DNA from: Sedimenticola sp.
GTDB lineage: Bacteria > Pseudomonadota > Gammaproteobacteria > Chromatiales > Chromatiaceae
Assembly: GCA_030619405.1 (NCBI GenBank)
Contig: JAUXBK010000007.1
Span: forward strand, 1 to 25,757
Reading direction: 5' to 3'
DNA length: 25,757 nt
Below are positions 7,815-14,719 of this stretch, in pieces (position 1 is the stretch's first letter; every line of letters begins with the position of its first letter). A program made the position numbers and the translations under genes. The notes beneath the pieces were generated by a model. That model was given only the letters and a program-made list of their open reading frames with translations. It ran no database searches and was not told the DNA's origin.

Positions 7815-7870
7815 ATAAAAAAAGCCCCACGGTGGGGCGAGGCTCTGTATTCCGGGTGGCTAGCACCCGG
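7815..7870 (-). terminator. Double-hairpin intrinsic terminator of the cold-shock gene
   Basis: Read on the minus strand, just after the csp stop codon, a hairpin CCGGGTG/CACCCGG (7852-7870) is followed by GCCCCAC/GTGGGGC (7824-7838) and then a run of T (7815-7823). The second hairpin with its U-tract is a standard rho-independent terminator. Confidence 0.8.
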
Positions 7871-7879
7871 AGCCCAGGC

Positions 7880-8083
7880 TTACTGGGGTACGACGTTGGT
7901 CGCGCTGGGGCCTTTCTGGCCTTGCTCGACGTCGAAGGATACTGTTTGCCCTTCAGCCAGCGACTTGAAGCCGCCGCCCTGGATGGCGCTGTGGTGAACG
8001 AAGACGTCTTTGGAGCCGTCGGAAGGTGTGATGAAGCCAAAGCCTTTTTCGTCGCTGAACCACTTAACTGTACCTGTAGCCAT
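7880..8083 (-). CDS. Cold-shock protein, CspA family
   Basis: 67-residue single-domain cold-shock protein of standard length. It has the RNP1 motif KGFGFI (14-19) and the RNP2 motif VFVHHSAI (27-34), opening with MATGTVKWFSDEKGFGFI and ending ATNVVP. These proteins bind single-stranded RNA and DNA and act as RNA chaperones. The ATG at 8081-8083 is supported by family length, with AGAGGTAACCGAC just upstream. A frame continuing 156 bases farther upstream is leader rather than coding. The long leader of about 120 bases is typical of csp mRNAs that change structure with temperature. A strong terminator follows. Confidence 0.95.
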   Translation of the reverse strand: MATGTVKWFSDEKGFGFITPSDGSKDVFVHHSAIQGGGFKSLAEGQTVSFDVEQGQKGPSATNVVPQ

Positions 8084-8210
8084 GTCGGTTACCTCTGGTG
8101 AAATTAAACGTGTGTATATGCAGACGCTTGTCGAGCACTTACGGAAGAATCTGCCACGAACTGCGAGAGGGTAACTACCGAAAAAACCACAAGAACACTG
8201 CAATGATGGG

Positions 8211-8239
8211 ACTATATTGAATACCTGAACAAAAAACAA
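8211..8239 (-). promoter_or_regulatory. Promoter of the cold-shock gene with a long 5' leader
   Basis: On the minus strand TTGTTT (-35, 8234-8239) and TATAGT (-10, 8211-8216) are 17 bases apart. Transcription from here would give a leader of about 120 bases before the csp ATG, a usual arrangement for CspA-type genes. Confidence 0.5.
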
Positions 8240-8328
8240 GGGGTTTAGCTGGGGCCGAACGGTGGCCGCCTGCTTTATCCTACGATTCGTTCCAATGCTT
8301 GCATCACACGCCTTTATTGATCTGGGGT

Positions 8329-8466
8329 CTACGACCGGTTGGAGCTCTTATCGAAAAAGGATCGCACGAGGCCGACGACCTTGTTTTGAAAGGCCTTGGC
8401 CCAAGGCGGTTGCGGCAGATTCCAGCCGATGAAGATACCTATAACCAGGATGACCAACGTGTACAT
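8329..8466 (-). CDS. 45-residue single-pass membrane peptide
   Basis: A short reading frame of 45 codons plus TAG with a strong ribosome-binding site (GGAGACAAGGAA ending 1 base before the ATG at 8464-8466). The protein starts MYTLVILVIGIFIGWNLPQP, one membrane helix at about 3-15, then the amphipathic basic stretch AKAFQNKVVGLVRSFFDKSS to the C-terminus. This layout, an N-terminal helix ending in GWN.PQP and a charged tail, is like small inner-membrane proteins seen in other gammaproteobacteria, but I cannot name a family. It is co-directional with csp and the STI1-like gene but separated from both by over 100 bases, so it is probably transcribed on its own. Confidence 0.6.
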   Translation of the reverse strand: MYTLVILVIGIFIGWNLPQPPWAKAFQNKVVGLVRSFFDKSSNRS

Positions 8467-8603
8467 TTCCTTGTCTCCAAAAGATAAACTGTGCTTGGCT
8501 AACCTACATCATCAAACCAGCACAACTGTGCGGTCGGGGAATATTTGCGGAACAGTTGATATCGCAATACGGATGAGTTTTTTTAACCACACGGGAACAC
8601 CAT

Positions 8604-9119
8604 TCACTGATTGAGCATCCGCATGATCTTTTGAATGGTTGGATTACTCTCCAACTGGTGGATCTTTGGATGGTCCTGAAGGGTGTCGATCTGCCCCGAC
8701 AAGATGGCCTGCATGACCTGTGGGTCGTTGAGCAGAGCGACGATGTCCGGGTCCTGCTGCAGCGATATGACCAGCGGAAGGACCTTGGGGTCCGCCATGA
8801 TCCGGTTCTGGATCTGCTCCAGTTGACTCAGCGCCGCTCGATCCCGGGGTGTTGCACCCAGGCTCTGCGCGCCCTCTGCGGTCGATTCCGGGGAATGGAT
8901 CGATCGGATCTGCTCATCCCGCAGCTGCAATCTTCCCAATGTCTCTGATTCGATGGTGTAGGTTCCATCCCCGTAATCGACGATGACACCGGATAGCCGG
9001 CTTCCATCGTTCAATTCAATGGCCCTGGGCGCATCCGCCAGTGCCCAGTGGGGGGTGATCAAGGCTGCCAACAGAGACAGCAGGATCAAGCGCGAGAAGC
9101 ATTTTATTCGTCGTTGCAT
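8604..9119 (-). CDS. Secreted protein with a small beta domain and STI1-like DP motifs
   Basis: 171 residues. A signal peptide covers 1-30 (hydrophobic 11-22, likely cut after ALADA). Residues 33-77 form a short beta domain (IELNDGSRLSGVIVDYGDGTYTI...LGRLQLRDEQI). Residues 103-170 form a helical region with successive DP or NP turns: IMADPKVL (107-114), QQDPDIVALL (121-130), NDPQVMQAILSG (131-142), HPKI (150-153) and NPTIQKIMRML (159-169). This is the pattern of the STI1/DP domain of the Hsp70-Hsp90 co-chaperone Hop, which is cytosolic in eukaryotes. Here it would be exported, and its partner is unknown. It appears monocistronic. Confidence 0.75.
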   Translation of the reverse strand: MQRRIKCFSRLILLSLLAALITPHWALADAPRAIELNDGSRLSGVIVDYGDGTYTIESETLGRLQLRDEQIRSIHSPESTAEGAQSLGATPRDRAALSQLEQIQNRIMADPKVLPLVISLQQDPDIVALLNDPQVMQAILSGQIDTLQDHPKIHQLESNPTIQKIMRMLNQ

Positions 9120-9129
9120 TGTCGATACC

Positions 9130-9327
9130 TTACAGGAAAGAAATGATCATTGCCGCAGCGGGGAGCATGAAGCTATTGGTCAGATACCGTATAGCATCCC
9201 ATGTATACCCTCCGCAGGTACAGGCAACAGAAAATTCTTTTCGCTTGACTATGGTCCCGAATTGCGATCCCACGATGGAACCGATGATTTCGAGTTCAAT
9301 GACCCCTGTTTTCGGGAACACTTCCAA
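9130..9327 (-). other. Unresolved open frame in the gap upstream of the STI1-like gene
   Basis: Bases 9120-9371 hold no gene I can name. One minus-strand frame is open with a TTG at 9325-9327 and reads like protein (EVFPKTGVIELEIIGSIVGS..., then a CTCGGYTWDAIRYL stretch and a hydrophobic end of 65 codons). It lacks a clear ribosome-binding site, and its frame runs open into the end of the upstream rhodanese gene. It may be the 3' remnant of a decayed gene or chance. Confidence 0.2.
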
Positions 9328-9371
9328 TGGAAACCCCGGAACCTGTAAGCCATCGATGAATGATACAGCAC

Positions 9372-10025
9372 TCAGTCTGACTTGAGGGCACCGTCAGGGA
9401 TGACCACGGGAAGCCCGAATATCTGCCATAGCTGCATGCCGCCACGGTAGTAGAGGATCTTGTCGGCCGGGTAGCCGATGCTCAGCATTCCCCGGATGGC
9501 CGTGGGTGACTGGCCGCACCAGGGGCCATTGCACCAGATCGCCACCTGTTTTGCCTGGCTGAAGTCCCAGCCGTCGCCCCCCTCCTTGACACCCAACCTT
9601 GCCAGGGCATCCTCCAGAGTGATCTCATCGGCACCCTGACCAGGATGGAGCTGGTTGAAGGGGATGTTGATGGAACCGGGTATGGTGCCGCGTTTGTGCC
9701 AATCTTCGGTGCGGGCGTCGACCAGCACGCCACTGCCGTCGGCCAGGCGGGTCTGCATGAAGCGGGTCAGTTCCACCTCTCCGATGGTCTCGACGCCCGG
9801 TGCTGTCTGCATTGGCTGGGCACAGAACGGCGGGCAGGGGCGGGAGGTGAGCGCGAAGTCGGAATCCAGGGTGGCGCCGGTATCCTGGTTCCGGGTGACG
9901 GTTATCATCCGGTCGCCATGCCGAACCTGAAACTGTGCAAGATCCCGGGTAATGTTTACTTTCTGGCCATAGGCTGTACCGCTGATCACAAAGGCAAGCA
10001 GTATCGAAATAGCAAAGACCTTCAT
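9372..10025 (-). CDS. Exported rhodanese-like domain protein
   Basis: 217 residues from the ATG at 10023-10025, chosen because GAGGGAGCGATCT precedes it and a signal peptide begins there (MKVFAISILLAFVISGTAYG). The mature protein starts near residue 20. A rhodanese domain spans about 80-207, with VDARTEDWHKRGTIPGSINIP (102-122) and the active-site loop C165-NGPW-C170-GQSP. The loop has a second cysteine where most rhodaneses have Gly or Arg. Another pair, C64-PPF-C68, lies before the domain. Rhodaneses carry persulfide sulfur on the loop cysteine. A periplasmic location fits sulfur-compound handling, but no substrate can be inferred. The gene is flanked upstream by the solo repeat at 10091 and not linked to lspA. 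Confidence 0.85.
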   Translation of the reverse strand: MKVFAISILLAFVISGTAYGQKVNITRDLAQFQVRHGDRMITVTRNQDTGATLDSDFALTSRPCPPFCAQPMQTAPGVETIGEVELTRFMQTRLADGSGVLVDARTEDWHKRGTIPGSINIPFNQLHPGQGADEITLEDALARLGVKEGGDGWDFSQAKQVAIWCNGPWCGQSPTAIRGMLSIGYPADKILYYRGGMQLWQIFGLPVVIPDGALKSD

Positions 10026-10090
10026 AGATCGCTCCCTCTTTTGCCTCATGTGACCGACAGTACGGGTGTCGAGCTTCTCATCAACTTATT

Positions 10091-10137
10091 CCTAGATCCT
10101 GCAAGTGCTCACACTCACATAGCACAAGCTCTTGATC
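10091..10137. repeat. Solo copy of the GATCCTGCAAGTG repeat end
   Basis: This segment matches the right end of the element at 7738-7783 in inverted orientation, with two differences over 43 bases (gatcctgcaagtgc.cacactcacatagcacaagctctt). It starts 5 bases downstream of the lspA stop codon. It could be a partial copy left after recombination, or an independent REP-like unit. Confidence 0.7.
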
Positions 10138-10141
10138 AGGA

Positions 10142-10627
10142 TCAGCGCTCCTCCGACTCTCCGCTCTCCCCCCTGCCGGGGAAGAAAGCGTCCAGCAGGA
10201 TCAGGAACACGCCGATGAAGATGGCGCTGTCCGCCAGGTTGAAAGCGGGCCAGTGCCAGTCGGCATAGTGGAGATCGATGAAATCGATTACATGGCCGAA
10301 CAGCAGCCGGTCCGAGACGTTGCCCAGGGCGCCGCCGATGATGAGACTGAGGGCGATGGCCAGCTGGCGTTCGTCCGGCCGCAACCGGCGGAGCCAGTTG
10401 ATCAGGAGCAGGGTCACGCCCGCCGCCAGGGCGACGAAGAACCAGCGCTGCCAACCCCCTTGATCACTGAGGAAGCTGAACGCAGCCCCCTCGTTGTAGG
10501 CCAGGGTCAGGTTGAGAAAGGGCAGCAACGGCACCCGCTCGAACACCAGCAGGCTGGCTTCCGCCAGCTGCTTGGTGGCCTGATCAAGGACCAGGACGAA
10601 CAGAGAGAGCCAGAGCCAGCGCAGCAT
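10142..10627 (-). CDS. lspA: Lipoprotein signal peptidase (signal peptidase II)
   Basis: 161-residue inner-membrane aspartic peptidase that cleaves the signal peptide of diacylglyceryl-modified prolipoproteins. Four membrane helices are visible (about 2-17, 63-79, 90-104 and 131-149). The conserved blocks are present: D15-QATK, NEGAAFSFL (45-53), the catalytic D106 in GNVSDRL, and D133 in FNLADSAIF. The ATG at 10625-10627 was chosen by family start. An upstream in-frame extension overlaps ileS and lacks support. Only 16 bases separate ileS from lspA, so it is the last gene of the murJ-ribF-ileS-lspA cluster. The fkpB and ispH genes that usually follow are absent. Confidence 0.96.
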   Translation of the reverse strand: MLRWLWLSLFVLVLDQATKQLAEASLLVFERVPLLPFLNLTLAYNEGAAFSFLSDQGGWQRWFFVALAAGVTLLLINWLRRLRPDERQLAIALSLIIGGALGNVSDRLLFGHVIDFIDLHYADWHWPAFNLADSAIFIGVFLILLDAFFPGRGESGESEER

Positions 10628-10643
10628 GATATCGATGTATCGG

Positions 10644-13472
10644 TCAGGCAATGCGCCGTTGCTCGCCGGCGGTCTCGATGTTTTCCACGCAGCGGCTGCA
10701 TATCTCCGGGTGCGCCGGGTCGCTGCCCACATCCTCCCGATGGTGCCAGCAGCGGCTGCACTTCAGGTGCGGTGACGGCGCCGCCATCAGCGACAGTCCC
10801 TCTATCCCGGTCGCTACCGCGTCCGCCGGGACATCCGTGGCCGGGTGTACCCGGGCATAGGAGGTGATCAGCACGAAGCGTAACTCGTCACCCAGTTTCT
10901 CCAGAGTCTCCTTTAGACCACCGTCGCAGTAGAGATCCACCTCCGCATCCAGGGAGGAGCCGATGGCGCCATCGCCCCGCAGCTGCTCCAGCCGTTTGCC
11001 GACCTCCGCCCGCACTGAGATCACCCCTTCCCAGAAGCCCCGGTCGAAGGGGTCACCGGCATCCAGTGCAAACAGCCCCTGATACCAGGTCTCGGTGAAG
11101 ATGGTATCGCTGTGTTCGCCGGGCAGGTGCTTCCAGATCTCGTCCGCGGTGAAGCTGAGAATCGGCGCCAGCCAACGGACCATGGACTCGATGATGTGAT
11201 ACATCGCCGTCTGACAGGAGCGCCGCGCCAGGCCGTCGCTCTGGGTGGTGTACTGGCGGTCCTTGATGATATCGAGATAGAACCCCCCCATCTCGTTGGC
11301 GCAGAAGTTGTGCACCTGCTGAAAGATCTGGTGGAACTGATAACCCTGATAGGCCTCTCGCACCTCCCCCTGCAGCTGCAGTGCCCGGTCTACCGCCCAG
11401 CGGTCCAGCTCCAGCATCTCGTCCGGGGCGACGCTGTTGGCAGCCGGGTCGAAGCCGTTCAGGTTGGCCAGCAGAAAACGGGCGGTGTTGCGGATACGCC
11501 GATAGGCGTCCGCGGTCCGCTTGAGGATCTCGTCGGAGACGTTCATCTCCGCCCGATAATCCGTGGATGCGACCCAGAGGCGGATGATATCGGCACCCAG
11601 CCGCTTCATCACGTCCTGGGGGCGCAGCACGTTACCCAGGGATTTGGACATCTTGTGCCCCTTGGCATCGACGGTAAAGCCGTGGGTCAACACCCCTTTG
11701 TAGGGGGCGCAGCCATCGATGGCGACGGAGGTCAGGAGCGAAGACTGGAACCAGCCCCGGTGCTGATCCGAACCCTCCAGGTAGAGATCCGCCGGAAACG
11801 CCAGTTCGGCCCGGGGCTTGAGCACGGTAAAATGGGTGACACCGGAGTCGAACCAGACGTCGAGGGTGTCCGGCACCTTCTCATACTGCTCCGCCTCCTC
11901 CCCCAGCAGCTCTTCTGGTTCCAGGGAGAACCAGGCCTCGATACCCTGCTGCTCCACCCGCTTCGCCACCTCCGCCACCAGGCGGGGGGTGTCCGGGTGC
12001 AGCTCGGCGGTGGTCTTGTGGATGAACAGGGTGATCGGCACCCCCCAGGTGCGCTGCCGGGAGATGCACCAGTCGGGGCGGTTCGTCACCATCCCCTTGA
12101 TCCGGGCCTTGCCCCAGTCCGGGGTAAAAGCGACCTTCTCGATCTCGGCAAGAGCGGTCTCGCGCAACCCCTTCTGATCCATACCGATGAACCACTGGGG
12201 GGTGGCGCGGAAGATGATGGGGGTCTTGTGGCGCCAGCAGTGGGGATAGCTGTGGGAGAGGCGGGCTTCCTGCAGCAGCGCCCCTCTGGCCTTCAACAGA
12301 TCGATCACCTTCTCGTTGGCGGTGAACACATGCTCGCCCCCGAACAGCCCGGTGCCCTCGATGAAACGCCCGTCCCCCCCCACCGGGTTGTCCACCGGCA
12401 GGCCGTAGCGCTGGCCGACGATATAGTCATCGAGGCCGTGACCGGGCGCCGTGTGGACCGCGCCGGTTCCCGCCTCCAGGGTGACGTGCTCACCCAGGAT
12501 GATCGGCACCTCCCGGTCGTAAAAGCAGTGCTTCAGCTTCAGCCCCTCGAAGGCAGCACCGCGGCCATAGGCGATGACGTGGTAATCCTCGATCCCCCAG
12601 CGGTCCATGGTCTCCTTCAACAACCCCTCGGCCACCATCAGGCGCTCCCTGCCGTGGGGACCATTGGCCTGAACCACCACGTACTCCAGGGAGGGATTCA
12701 GCGCCACCGCCTGGTTGGCGGGCAGGGTCCAGGGGGTGGTAGTCCAGATCACCACCGACAGCGGCCCCTCGCCGTGGCCGTTGGGGATGGAGTGACAGCG
12801 GGCCATCAGTGTCTCGTCATCCAGCACCTCGAAGCGGACGTCGATGGTGAAGGACTCCTTGTCCTTGTACTCCACCTCCGCCTCCGCCAGTGCGGACCCG
12901 CAGTCGGTGCACCAGTGCACCGGCTTGTAGCCCTTGTGCACGTGTCCGTTGGCCACGATGCGCCCAAGGGCGCGGATGATGTTCGCCTCGGTGTGGAAAT
13001 CCATGGTCAGGTAGGGGGCGTCCCACTTCCCGATCACGCCCAGCCGTTTGAAATCGACCCGCTGGCGCTCGACCTGCTTCGCCGCATACTCCCGGCAGGC
13101 GACCCGGAACTGGGCAGCGGTCACCTTGCCACCCGGCTTGCCCACCCGCTTCTCCACCTGCAGTTCGATCGGGAGTCCGTGACAGTCCCAGCCCGGCACA
13201 TAGGGGGCATCGTAGCCATCCAGGGTCCGGCTCTTGACGATGAAGTCTTTGATCACCTTGTTCACCGCATGACCGATATGGATCTCTCCGTTGGCATACG
13301 GCGGACCATCGTGCAGGATGAATTTCGGTCGCCCGGCACAGGCCTCGCGGATCTTCCCGTACAGCGCCATCTGCTCCCAGCGTTTGAGCATCTCCGGCTC
13401 GCGCTGGGCCAGGTTACCCTTCATCGGAAAGCCGGTCTTGGGAAGGTTGAGGGTACTCTTGTAGTCGGTCAC
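10644..13472 (-). CDS. ileS: Isoleucyl-tRNA synthetase
   Basis: 942-residue class I aminoacyl-tRNA synthetase that charges tRNA-Ile and edits Val-tRNA. The signature HIGH lies in PPYANGEIHIGHAVNK (residues 57-71), the CP1 editing domain follows, and KMSKS lies in GHKMSKSLGN (about residue 605). The C-terminal zinc-binding end shows paired cysteines (CSRCWHHREDV and EICSRC). The size matches E. coli IleS (938). Translation starts at a GTG (13470-13472), aligned with the family. A possible promoter of its own, TTGTGT (13542-13547), 18 bases and TATAGT (13518-13523), lies upstream. Confidence 0.97.
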   Translation of the reverse strand: MTDYKSTLNLPKTGFPMKGNLAQREPEMLKRWEQMALYGKIREACAGRPKFILHDGPPYANGEIHIGHAVNKVIKDFIVKSRTLDGYDAPYVPGWDCHGLPIELQVEKRVGKPGGKVTAAQFRVACREYAAKQVERQRVDFKRLGVIGKWDAPYLTMDFHTEANIIRALGRIVANGHVHKGYKPVHWCTDCGSALAEAEVEYKDKESFTIDVRFEVLDDETLMARCHSIPNGHGEGPLSVVIWTTTPWTLPANQAVALNPSLEYVVVQANGPHGRERLMVAEGLLKETMDRWGIEDYHVIAYGRGAAFEGLKLKHCFYDREVPIILGEHVTLEAGTGAVHTAPGHGLDDYIVGQRYGLPVDNPVGGDGRFIEGTGLFGGEHVFTANEKVIDLLKARGALLQEARLSHSYPHCWRHKTPIIFRATPQWFIGMDQKGLRETALAEIEKVAFTPDWGKARIKGMVTNRPDWCISRQRTWGVPITLFIHKTTAELHPDTPRLVAEVAKRVEQQGIEAWFSLEPEELLGEEAEQYEKVPDTLDVWFDSGVTHFTVLKPRAELAFPADLYLEGSDQHRGWFQSSLLTSVAIDGCAPYKGVLTHGFTVDAKGHKMSKSLGNVLRPQDVMKRLGADIIRLWVASTDYRAEMNVSDEILKRTADAYRRIRNTARFLLANLNGFDPAANSVAPDEMLELDRWAVDRALQLQGEVREAYQGYQFHQIFQQVHNFCANEMGGFYLDIIKDRQYTTQSDGLARRSCQTAMYHIIESMVRWLAPILSFTADEIWKHLPGEHSDTIFTETWYQGLFALDAGDPFDRGFWEGVISVRAEVGKRLEQLRGDGAIGSSLDAEVDLYCDGGLKETLEKLGDELRFVLITSYARVHPATDVPADAVATGIEGLSLMAAPSPHLKCSRCWHHREDVGSDPAHPEICSRCVENIETAGEQRRIA

Positions 13473-13517
13473 AGCCTGTTGCCTTTGTTAAACTCAATAC
13501 GGTGGAGGTTGGAGTTT

Positions 13518-13547
13518 ACTATAGATTGATAGATGGTAGAGACACAA
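13518..13547 (-). promoter_or_regulatory. Possible ileS promoter
   Basis: On the minus strand TTGTGT (13542-13547) and TATAGT (13518-13523) are separated by 18 bases, placing a start near 13511, about 40 bases before the ileS GTG. The large hairpin repeat just upstream separates ileS from ribF, so a separate promoter would make sense. Confidence 0.35.
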
Positions 13548-13601
13548 AGGGAACGGATTTTCTGTTCGTGCCTGATGACTACTCAGCATTGACCCTGAGC
13601 C

Positions 13602-13713
13602 GTGGCGGCCATGGGGTGTTTGTGGAGGAAGTGTTGTTGGCAGGGATGCCAACACCAAGCTTACAGGGATGTATTCACAGCGTCTTCCGGAACAAACACC
13701 CCATGGCCGCCAC
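13602..13713. repeat. Long inverted repeat between ribF and ileS
   Basis: A perfect 22-bp inverted repeat, gtggcggccatggggtgttt plus gt (13602-13623), pairs with 13692-13713 across 68 bases. Inside is a second hairpin, gttggca/tgccaac (13636-13653), and the segment ttacagggatgtattcacag. The whole could be a compact mobile intergenic unit with strong RNA structure. The spacing from the ribF stop codon is about 20 bases. Confidence 0.8.
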
Positions 13714-13733
13714 CCAGCGTCGAGCAGAGAATA

Positions 13734-14669
13734 TCAGATTCCAAAAAACGCCTGTGCGGCCTGACTGTCCCGCTGGATCTGCTGCCTCAGCGCCTCGAAG
13801 GAGTCGAATCGGCGCTCGTCCCGCAGTTTCCGGTGAAACGCCACCTGCACGTGCTCCCCATATATCTGGCGGTCGAAATCGAACAGGTGCACCTCCAGCA
13901 GATAACGGGTGTCCCCCTTAACCGTTGGCCGGTTACCGATATTGGCCACCCCCGGCAGCGGCGCCTCTCCCAGCCCCAGAACCAAGACTGCATAGACCCC
14001 GTTCAACGGACTCACCCGGCGATGCAGATCGATGTTGGCGGTAGGAAATCCAATGGTGCGTCCCCGGGCATCCCCGCGAACCACCCGGCCGCAGATCTGA
14101 TAGGGTCGTCCCAGATTGTGCGCCGCCTGTTCCAGATCGCCGCGCGCCAGGGCCTCCCGGATCCGGGTACTGCTGACTCGCTCGTCCCCCACCAGAAAGG
14201 TGTTCATGTTCTCCACCTGAAAACCCTGTTCCTGGCCCACCTGGCGCAGCAGCGCGATATCACCCGTCCGGCCGTGCCCGAACCGGAAATCATCACCGAC
14301 GAACAGGTAGCGGACGCTCAGCCCGTCCAGCAACAGTTCCTGGATGAACTGCAACGCCGGCATGGCGGCCAGCTTCGGGCCGAACTCGAGCAACACCACC
14401 CGGTCGATATCCGCCTCCCTGAAGGCCATCAGCTTCTCCCGCAGCCGGGTGAGCCGGGCCGGCGCCTGCTCCGGGGCAAAGAACTCCAGTGGCTGGGGCT
14501 CGAATGTCACCACGGTGGCCGGGAGGGTGAAATCAGCCGCCTTCTCCCGCAGATGGCGAAACACCGCCTGATGCCCCAGATGGACCCCATCGAAATTGCC
14601 GATAGTGGTCACACACCCCCGGTGTTCGGGACGCAAATTGTGTAGCCCACGGATTACCTGCATCGGCAT
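13734..14669 (-). CDS. ribF: Bifunctional riboflavin kinase / FAD synthetase
   Basis: 311-residue two-domain enzyme that turns riboflavin into FMN and FMN into FAD. The N-terminal adenylyltransferase domain (about 15-180) has the nucleotide-binding GNFDGVHLGH (24-33), LFVGDDFRFGHGRTGD and SSTRIREALARGD. The C-terminal kinase domain (about 185-308) has GFPTANIDL and the following GVYAV. The length matches E. coli RibF (313). The two nearby ATGs (14669 and 14663) are both possible. The first has AGGG 6 bases upstream. It lies between murJ and ileS, as in other gammaproteobacteria, 50 bases after murJ. Confidence 0.96.
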   Translation of the reverse strand: MPMQVIRGLHNLRPEHRGCVTTIGNFDGVHLGHQAVFRHLREKAADFTLPATVVTFEPQPLEFFAPEQAPARLTRLREKLMAFREADIDRVVLLEFGPKLAAMPALQFIQELLLDGLSVRYLFVGDDFRFGHGRTGDIALLRQVGQEQGFQVENMNTFLVGDERVSSTRIREALARGDLEQAAHNLGRPYQICGRVVRGDARGRTIGFPTANIDLHRRVSPLNGVYAVLVLGLGEAPLPGVANIGNRPTVKGDTRYLLEVHLFDFDRQIYGEHVQVAFHRKLRDERRFDSFEALRQQIQRDSQAAQAFFGI

Positions 14670-14702
14670 TCGACCCTGGAATCAGGAAAAAACAGACGCT
14701 GA

Positions 14703-14708
14703 ATTATA
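14703..14708 (-). promoter_or_regulatory. Candidate -10 element upstream of ribF
   Basis: CTGTATAATTCA on the minus strand contains a perfect TATAAT (14703-14708) about 35 bases upstream of the ribF start. The -35 region is weak. The same 12-mer lies upstream of murJ. Confidence 0.35.
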
Positions 14709-14719
14709 CAGAATATGGG

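Noticed and set aside
7884..8239. 119-codon extended form of the cold-shock protein
   Set aside because: The upstream 52 codons do not match the family, and the region carries a promoter and a leader typical of csp mRNAs; the 67-residue form is used.
11112..13529. 805-codon open frame opposite ileS on the plus strand
   Set aside because: It is the antisense shadow of the G+C-rich ileS gene. Its composition (rich in His, Gly, Leu, Val, Gln) and lack of any conserved motif do not support a protein.
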